Below are positions 31,516 through 36,148 of a stretch of 36,148 nt of DNA, one piece after another. The translations under genes were made by a program, and so were the position numbers. The notes below the pieces were generated by a model. The model ran no database searches and was not told the origin of the DNA. It was given only the letters and a program-made list of their open reading frames with translations. Source of the stretch: an uncultured Bacilli bacterium. Its GTDB lineage: Bacteria > Bacillota_I > Bacilli_A > RF39 > UBA660. Position 1 is the stretch's first letter. Each line of letters opens with the position of its first letter. The DNA lies in contig CANRIE010000108.1 in assembly GCA_947630585.1 (NCBI GenBank), forward strand, positions 1 through 36,148. The letters are read 5' to 3'.

Positions 31516-33708
31516 ATGAAAATAATTAAACGTGATGGAACATTCGTAGATTTTGAACCTGAAAAAATCGAGAATGCTATCCAAAAAGCTAATGCGGAGG
31601 TTGAGGAAGAAGAGAGAGTTTCGGATATTCAAATTAGGAATATCGTTAAATATATTGAAAAATTAAATAAGAAAAGGATTTTGGTTGAGGATGTTCAAGA
31701 TATAATTGAAAAGAGAATTATGGCTCTTGGAAAATATGAACTTGCTAAAAAATATATAACTTATCGTTATACAAGAGAGTTAGTAAGAAAGAGTAATACA
31801 ACAGATAAAACTATTAAAGAGTTAATAGATGGAGAATCTGAATATTGGAATACGGAAAATTCTAATAAGAATGCTAAAATAGTTACAGTTCAAAGAGATT
31901 ATTTAGCAGGAATTACAAGTTCTGATATTACCAGAAGATTCTTATTACCAGAAGATATCGTGGCAGCTCATGATTCTGGAATTATTCATTTCCATGATGC
32001 TGATTACTTTGCTCAAAATGCACTTCATAATTGTGATTTAATTAATCTTGAAGATATGCTTCAAAATGGAACTACTATTAATGGAGTTATGATTGAAAAA
32101 CCACATAGATTTTTAACGGCTATGACAATTGCAACCCAATTAATTACAGCCGTTTCATCTAGTCAATATGGAGGATGTACAATTTCTCTAACCCATTTAG
32201 CACCATTTGTAAGAGATAGTTATAAATTTTACTTAGAAAAATACAAGAAACGGAAATTTAAAAAAGAAGAATGTGAAAAATATGCTAAAGAAGATTTAAA
32301 GAAAGAAATAATTGATGGAGTTCAAACTTTCCAATATCAAATTAATTCCATGACAACAACTAATGGTCAAGCACCATTCTTAAGTGTTAATATGTATCTT
32401 GGAGAAACTTCGGAATATAAAGAAGAACTTGCTATGATTATTGAAGAAGTGTTAAATCAAAGAATTCTAGGTATGAAGAATGAAAAAGGTGTTTATATAA
32501 CTCCAGCATTCCCTAAACTTTTATATGTTCTTGAAGAAGATAACATTCATAAAGATAGTAAATATTACTATTTAACTGAACTTGCTGCTAAATGTACAGC
32601 TAAGAGAATGGTACCAGATTATATATCTGAAAAAGTAATGAAAGAATTAAAGAAAAATGAATATGGAGAAGGAGAATGTTATCCTTGTATGGGATGCCGT
32701 AGTTTCTTAACTCCTGATAGATCTATTTCATTAGGTAATATTGCTCATGCAAAAAATTATGTTGAAGGAAAAGGAAAATACTATGGTAGATTTAATCAAG
32801 GTGTTGTAACAATTAATCTTCCTGATGTTGCTTTATCATCTGAAAAAGATATGGATAGATTCTATGAAATATTAGAAGAAAGATTAGAACTTTGCCATAG
32901 GGCTTTAAAAATTAGACATGAAAGACTAAGCCATGCTTTAAGTGATGTTGCACCTATCCTTTGGCAACATGGAGCTTTAGCAAGACTTGAAAAGGGTGAG
33001 TCTATTCATGAATTATTACATCATGGTTACTCAACCATTTCCCTTGGATACGCTGGATTATACGAATGTGTTAAATATATGACAGGACACTCTCATACAG
33101 ATGGTGGCAAAGGCCATGACTTTGCAATTGATGTTATGGAAAGATTAAATGCAGCTTGTAAGAAATGGAAAGAAGCCGAAGATATTGATTACTCAGTTTA
33201 TGGAACTCCAATTGAATCAACAACTTATAAGTTTGCTAAAAAATTAAAAGAAAGATTTGGAATAATTAAAGGTATTACTGATAGAGATTATATAACTAAT
33301 TCTTATCATGTACCTGTATTTGAAGAAATAGATGCTTTTGAGAAATTAAGACTTGAAAGTGAATTTCAAAAGTTATCACCAGGTGGAGCCATTTCTTATG
33401 TTGAAACTCCTAATCTTCAAAATAATATTCCAGCTGTTCTTGAAATAATTAACTTTATTTATGACAATATCATGTATGCAGAACTTAATACTAAGAGTGA
33501 TTATTGTCAAGAGTGTGGCTATGACGGAGAAATTTTACTTGATGATAATTTAGAATGGTATTGTCCAAATTGTGGCAATAGAAATCATGATACTTTAAAT
33601 GTTGCAAGAAGAACATGTGGTTATATTGGAACTAACTTCTGGAATAAAGGAAGAACTCAAGAAATTAAAGAAAGAGTTTTACATGTTGATAATAAAGCCG
33701 ACGAATAG
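31516..33708 (+). CDS. nrdD: Anaerobic ribonucleoside-triphosphate reductase, class III
   Basis: NrdD reduces ribonucleoside triphosphates to deoxy forms using an oxygen-sensitive glycyl radical. The 730-residue protein has an N-terminal ATP-cone (about 1-90), a large 10-stranded barrel domain (with CYPCMGCRSFL near residue 395 and HGYSTISLGYAGLYE near 509), and a C-terminal zinc site of four Cys (CQEC and CPNC near 659-683). The glycyl-radical site RTCGYIG has Gly702. Length and motifs are complete. GGAAGGAG precedes the ATG. nrdG follows nine bases after its stop. Presence implies growth without oxygen. Confidence 0.97.
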   Translation: MKIIKRDGTFVDFEPEKIENAIQKANAEVEEEERVSDIQIRNIVKYIEKLNKKRILVEDVQDIIEKRIMALGKYELAKKYITYRYTRELVRKSNTTDKTIKELIDGESEYWNTENSNKNAKIVTVQRDYLAGITSSDITRRFLLPEDIVAAHDSGIIHFHDADYFAQNALHNCDLINLEDMLQNGTTINGVMIEKPHRFLTAMTIATQLITAVSSSQYGGCTISLTHLAPFVRDSYKFYLEKYKKRKFKKEECEKYAKEDLKKEIIDGVQTFQYQINSMTTTNGQAPFLSVNMYLGETSEYKEELAMIIEEVLNQRILGMKNEKGVYITPAFPKLLYVLEEDNIHKDSKYYYLTELAAKCTAKRMVPDYISEKVMKELKKNEYGEGECYPCMGCRSFLTPDRSISLGNIAHAKNYVEGKGKYYGRFNQGVVTINLPDVALSSEKDMDRFYEILEERLELCHRALKIRHERLSHALSDVAPILWQHGALARLEKGESIHELLHHGYSTISLGYAGLYECVKYMTGHSHTDGGKGHDFAIDVMERLNAACKKWKEAEDIDYSVYGTPIESTTYKFAKKLKERFGIIKGITDRDYITNSYHVPVFEEIDAFEKLRLESEFQKLSPGGAISYVETPNLQNNIPAVLEIINFIYDNIMYAELNTKSDYCQECGYDGEILLDDNLEWYCPNCGNRNHDTLNVARRTCGYIGTNFWNKGRTQEIKERVLHVDNKADE

Positions 33709-33717
33709 GATTTTGAT

Positions 33718-34224
33718 ATGCGTTATAATATAATCAGAAAAATGGATATTGCTGATGGTCCAGGGGTTCGGGTATCAATATTCCTTCAAGGATGTGAATT
33801 TCATTGTAAAAATTGTTTTAATCAAGAAACTTGGGACTTTTCTAAAGGTAAAGAGTTTACTGACGAAGTCATTGAAAGAGTTATAGAACTTGCTAATAAA
33901 GAATATATTCAAGGCCTATCAATTCTAGGTGGAGAACCACTTCATCCTAAAAATATAGATGGATCAATTAAACTAGCTCGTGCTTTCAAAGAAAAGTATC
34001 CCGAGAAAGATATTTGGATATGGACAGGTTTCTTGTATGATGATATAGTAAATAAAGATATCTTAAACTATGTTGATGTTATAGTTGATGGAAGATATCA
34101 AGATGAATTACATGACTTTAGATTAAAATATCGTGGTTCATCTAATCAAAGAGTAATTGATGTTAAAAAAAGTCTTAAGAAAAAAGAAATTTGCTTACTT
34201 GATGAAGCAATGCAACTTACTTAA
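33718..34224 (+). CDS. nrdG: Anaerobic ribonucleotide reductase-activating protein (radical SAM)
   Basis: NrdG uses a [4Fe-4S] cluster and S-adenosylmethionine to make the glycyl radical on NrdD. The 168-residue protein shows the radical-SAM CxxxCxxC motif (Cys26, Cys30, Cys33, in GCEFHCKNC) and LSILGGEPLHP near residue 75, the SAM-binding GGE. RMDIADGPG-like KMDIADGPGVR at the start fits the family. It starts nine bases after nrdD and is followed by a terminator, so nrdDG is a two-gene operon. Confidence 0.96.
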   Translation: MRYNIIRKMDIADGPGVRVSIFLQGCEFHCKNCFNQETWDFSKGKEFTDEVIERVIELANKEYIQGLSILGGEPLHPKNIDGSIKLARAFKEKYPEKDIWIWTGFLYDDIVNKDILNYVDVIVDGRYQDELHDFRLKYRGSSNQRVIDVKKSLKKKEICLLDEAMQLT

Positions 34225-34233
34225 TAGTTAATT

Positions 34234-34265
34234 AGATTAGTGTAGAAATATGCTAATCTTTTTCT
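34234..34265 (+). terminator. Terminator of nrdDG
   Basis: AGATTAG (34234-34240) pairs with CTAATCT (34253-34259) around a 12-nt loop, followed by TTTTTCT. Confidence 0.7.
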
Positions 34266-34280
34266 GATTTAAATAAACAT

Positions 34281-34310
34281 TTAATCAAAACCTTAATCAA
34301 ATTTAATCAA
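34281..34310. repeat. Three direct repeats TTAATCAAA
   Basis: TTAATCAA occurs at 34281, 34293 and 34303, spaced 12 and 10 bp, directly upstream of the -35 of the aaRS-like operon. It could be a regulator-binding array or chance in AT-rich DNA. Confidence 0.4.
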
Positions 34311-34314
34311 ATAG

Positions 34315-34343
34315 TTTCAAAATTTTTACTTTGGTAGTATAAT
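34315..34343 (+). promoter_or_regulatory. Promoter of the aaRS-like/ASCH pair
   Basis: TTTCAA (34315-34320), 17-bp spacer, TATAAT (34338-34343), 37 bp before the start at 34381. No T-box leader (no AGGGTGG-type motif) is visible between the nrdG terminator and the start. Confidence 0.55.
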
Positions 34344-34380
34344 AATTAATGAAACAAAACATGTGAAAGTGGGTGAAATA

Positions 34381-35460
34381 ATGAAAATTAATTGTGATGG
34401 TATTATTCATAATCCACTTGGAGGAGCCTCATATATGTTTGAAAAAGAAATAATACCATATATTTTAAGGCAATATACAAAAAATATAATAAAAATTAGT
34501 GTTGGTGCTCAACCTAATTCTTCACCACATTTTGGTACCTTAGAAACAATAGCACTATCCTTTGGATTAGCATCAAATATTATGAAATATGATAAAAACA
34601 AGAAAGTTATAATTTTATATGAGGTAATTGATTCAGCACCAAGTGAAACAACAATAATAAATGGAATAAAATACCAAAAAAGTTTAAAATATACTGGAAA
34701 AATAAATGAATTTTTTAATGAATATTTAGAAATTTTAAATTATTATAAAAGTTTAACTGGTATTGATTATGAGATAAGGTATCAAAAGGAGTTTAATAGT
34801 CAACCTGAAATATCTAATATTATTAAAAAAATCATTAAAAATAAAGAATATATTAGTCCACGACTTGATCCGAAATATAATAAAATAAGAATTAGAATGC
34901 CTTGCCCAAAATGTGGACTAACTGATAAAAATAGTATTTTAAACAAATATGAAAATAATAGGATAATATTTAATTGTCCTATACATGGCGAGTATTATGC
35001 AAATTTGGATAAAGACACATCTATGCTAGAATATAATTCTCCATACCGAAATTTAATTAGATGTATATATTATACATTAGTTAACAATAATTCCAATTAC
35101 AATTATCAAATTCTTAGAGTAACAGGAAGTGATTATGCAGGATTTTATCAAGAGGAAATGAGATATAAATTGGCTTCTTATTTAGGATATCCTGCACATA
35201 CATTATCAATGATATTTTATGCACCACTTGTATTAGACTGGTCAGGAGCAAAAATGTCAAAATCTTTGTATGTTAAGGAAGGAGCTTATTCAGATATTCC
35301 AGCTGCTTTTATTAATTATAAATATTTAAAAAAAGCATATGGATTAGAAGGTTTAAAAAAATTGTATGATATTATTTGTAATTGGTTTGAAAAACCTTAT
35401 ATGCTTTTTAGACATTATACAATTTATTATTTTATAAAGGAGTTTGAAGAAAATGAATAA
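34381..35460 (+). CDS. Stand-alone class I aminoacyl-tRNA synthetase-like protein
   Basis: The 359-residue protein has class I aaRS signatures. SVGAQPNSSPHFGTLET near residue 40 is in the HIGH position with a degenerate motif. A zinc-ribbon-like insertion lies at about 174-210 (CPKCG...CPIHGEYY). WSGAKMSKSLYVKEG near 295 has an intact KMSKS. The zinc insertion and spacing resemble class I lysyl-tRNA synthetase cores, but the chain ends soon after KMSKS, without the C-terminal anticodon-binding bundle of full-size enzymes. It may adenylate an amino acid or charge a non-standard acceptor rather than support translation (inference). ATG 34381 has GGGTGA five bases upstream. It overlaps the next gene by 8 bases. 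Confidence 0.7.
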   Translation: MKINCDGIIHNPLGGASYMFEKEIIPYILRQYTKNIIKISVGAQPNSSPHFGTLETIALSFGLASNIMKYDKNKKVIILYEVIDSAPSETTIINGIKYQKSLKYTGKINEFFNEYLEILNYYKSLTGIDYEIRYQKEFNSQPEISNIIKKIIKNKEYISPRLDPKYNKIRIRMPCPKCGLTDKNSILNKYENNRIIFNCPIHGEYYANLDKDTSMLEYNSPYRNLIRCIYYTLVNNNSNYNYQILRVTGSDYAGFYQEEMRYKLASYLGYPAHTLSMIFYAPLVLDWSGAKMSKSLYVKEGAYSDIPAAFINYKYLKKAYGLEGLKKLYDIICNWFEKPYMLFRHYTIYYFIKEFEENE

Positions 35461-35872
35461 TGCAATTTTTGTTAGTATTAATCCTATATCAATAGATAAG
35501 ATTGAAAAGAAAATTAAAACATATGAATTTAGAAATTATATTCCTAAAAAAAAATTTAATAAACTTTATGTGTATGTTACTTCTCCAATTTGTGAATTAA
35601 AATACATAATACAAATAGCAAATATAATTAGTACACCTCAAAAAATAGAAATTGGAGGAGATGGGAATGAATTGTTCAATGATGGAAAGAAATCAAAATA
35701 CGCATATCAAATTAGTAAAGTTTATAAATTAACTATTCCAATTAAATTATCTTCTTTAAAAGAAAAATTTAATTTTACTCCTCCACAAAGTTATGCATAC
35801 GATGAAAAATATCATGATCTTTCAATTTTTTTGGCTAAGAGTGAAAAAAAATTAATATGGGAAAGACAATAA
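35453..35872 (+). CDS. ASCH/PUA-like domain protein
   Basis: The 139-residue protein matches the ASCH-type (PUA-like) pattern: AIFVSINPISIDKIEKKIKTYEFRNYIPKK, then KLYVYVTSPICELKYIIQIANII, and FTPPQSYAYDEKY near the end. ASCH and related EVE/YTH domains bind RNA or modified nucleotides. The start is ATG 35453, overlapping the aaRS-like stop by 8 bases; GGAG lies 12 bases upstream, and an in-frame TTG at 35444 is the alternative. The overlap suggests obligate co-expression. A joint role on tRNA or a nucleotide substrate is inferred, not shown. Confidence 0.65.
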   Translation: MNNAIFVSINPISIDKIEKKIKTYEFRNYIPKKKFNKLYVYVTSPICELKYIIQIANIISTPQKIEIGGDGNELFNDGKKSKYAYQISKVYKLTIPIKLSSLKEKFNFTPPQSYAYDEKYHDLSIFLAKSEKKLIWERQ

Positions 35873-36148
35873 TTTATAATTAAAATTATTATAATAATAA
35901 AATATACTTTTTTTTAGAAAAGCTGAATAATTCAATTCAATCTAAAATAATTGCTATTGGAAAAAGATGATGTTGCAAGTAATAGTATGAGTGATGCTAT
36001 GCTTCTGATGTAAATGAGGAATTTTGAAAAATTAGTCGGGTAATAATCCTGACAGCGAAAATATGCTAAAATTTTAACAAATCAGATTAGTAATAAGCGT
36101 GTTAATACGCTAATTTAGCCATTTTTTGCAAAAAAAATAAATACATAT
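35873..36148. other. Non-coding right end with short hairpins
   Basis: No gene is supported in these 276 bases. AT-rich DNA follows the ASCH gene. Short stems are visible: GTCGGG/CCTGAC (about 36036-36055, one G-U pair, 7-nt loop) and AGCGT/ACGCT near 36098-36113, followed after ten bases by TTTTTT. A structured RNA or leader of a downstream gene is possible, but no known RNA class was recognised. Confidence 0.4.

Noticed and set aside
34260-34380. T-box riboswitch upstream of the aaRS-like gene
   Set aside because: No AGGGTGG-type T-box motif, no specifier stem and no antiterminator; only about 115 bases of AT-rich DNA.
35930-36070. Open minus-strand frame and box C/D-like GATGA...CTGA motifs
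   Set aside because: The frame has no start codon or ribosome binding site, and C/D RNAs are not bacterial; chance in AT-rich DNA.
1-36148. CRISPR array, integrase, transposase, rRNA or tRNA genes
   Set aside because: No regularly spaced repeats, no transposase or recombinase motifs and no cloverleaf or rRNA sequence were seen on either strand.

Overview
The window is AT-rich (GC looks clearly below 30%) and reads as the chromosome of a low-GC Gram-positive, probably anaerobic, gut-type Bacilli or wall-bearing 'Mollicutes-like' lineage. The placement is inferred from AT-richness, strong AGGAGG-type ribosome binding sites, extended -10 promoters (TGnTATAAT), a class D-type sortase, WhiA, LemA, CarD and an oxygen-sensitive class III ribonucleotide reductase. 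UGA is a true stop here: lgt, the 25884 gene and the 27011 gene all end in TGA, and prfB (release factor 2) is present with the classic in-frame TGA frameshift site. The Mycoplasma code (UGA = Trp) is therefore excluded.

Layout. 1-115: the tail of an upstream gene, probably a tRNA-dihydrouridine synthase. 112-2726: an RDD membrane protein, prfB with programmed +1 frameshift, and a short YitT-family membrane protein. 2760-4870: a possible Cys-containing micro-ORF, then a three-gene unit of acidic surface protein, sortase and membrane protein. 4960-7770: uvrA. 7801-9423 (minus): an ankyrin-like protein. 9582-12836: a compact operon of DUF3592-like protein, lgt, thioredoxin reductase-like flavoprotein and whiA. 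12892-19002: lemA followed by three DUF2207 paralogues with zero, two and one ectodomains; the first has a one-base shift in its Gly-rich 3' end. 19103-19805 (minus): carD plus a tiny RpoA-CTD-like protein.

19926-21590: clpP (minus) and a 198-bp copy of its 3' end, bracketing an unrelated lipoprotein gene. 21807-24970: a TGS/uridine-kinase-like nucleoside kinase, gap, and a one-TM Pro/Gln-rich protein. 25141-25719 (minus): a charged coiled-coil protein with a hairpin between its Shine-Dalgarno and its start. 25884-31233: an accessory stretch with a DUF1287 protein, small membrane proteins, an Imm26-like protein, a DUF1848 protein, a cyclophilin-like protein, a DUF3267 zincin and a membrane-tethered XRE regulator. 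31516-34224: nrdD-nrdG behind an 18-bp perfect palindrome resembling a Rex box. 34381-35872: a truncated class I aminoacyl-tRNA-synthetase-like protein overlapping an ASCH/PUA-like protein. 35873-36148: non-coding AT-rich DNA with short hairpins.

The most unusual items are the stand-alone aaRS core fused by operon to an ASCH-type RNA/nucleotide-binding protein at the right end, the clpP-fragment-flanked lipoprotein cassette, the CarD plus stand-alone alpha-CTD pair, and the DUF2207 array with shuffled ectodomains. Family assignments are by recognition of motifs in the translations; no database search was possible.
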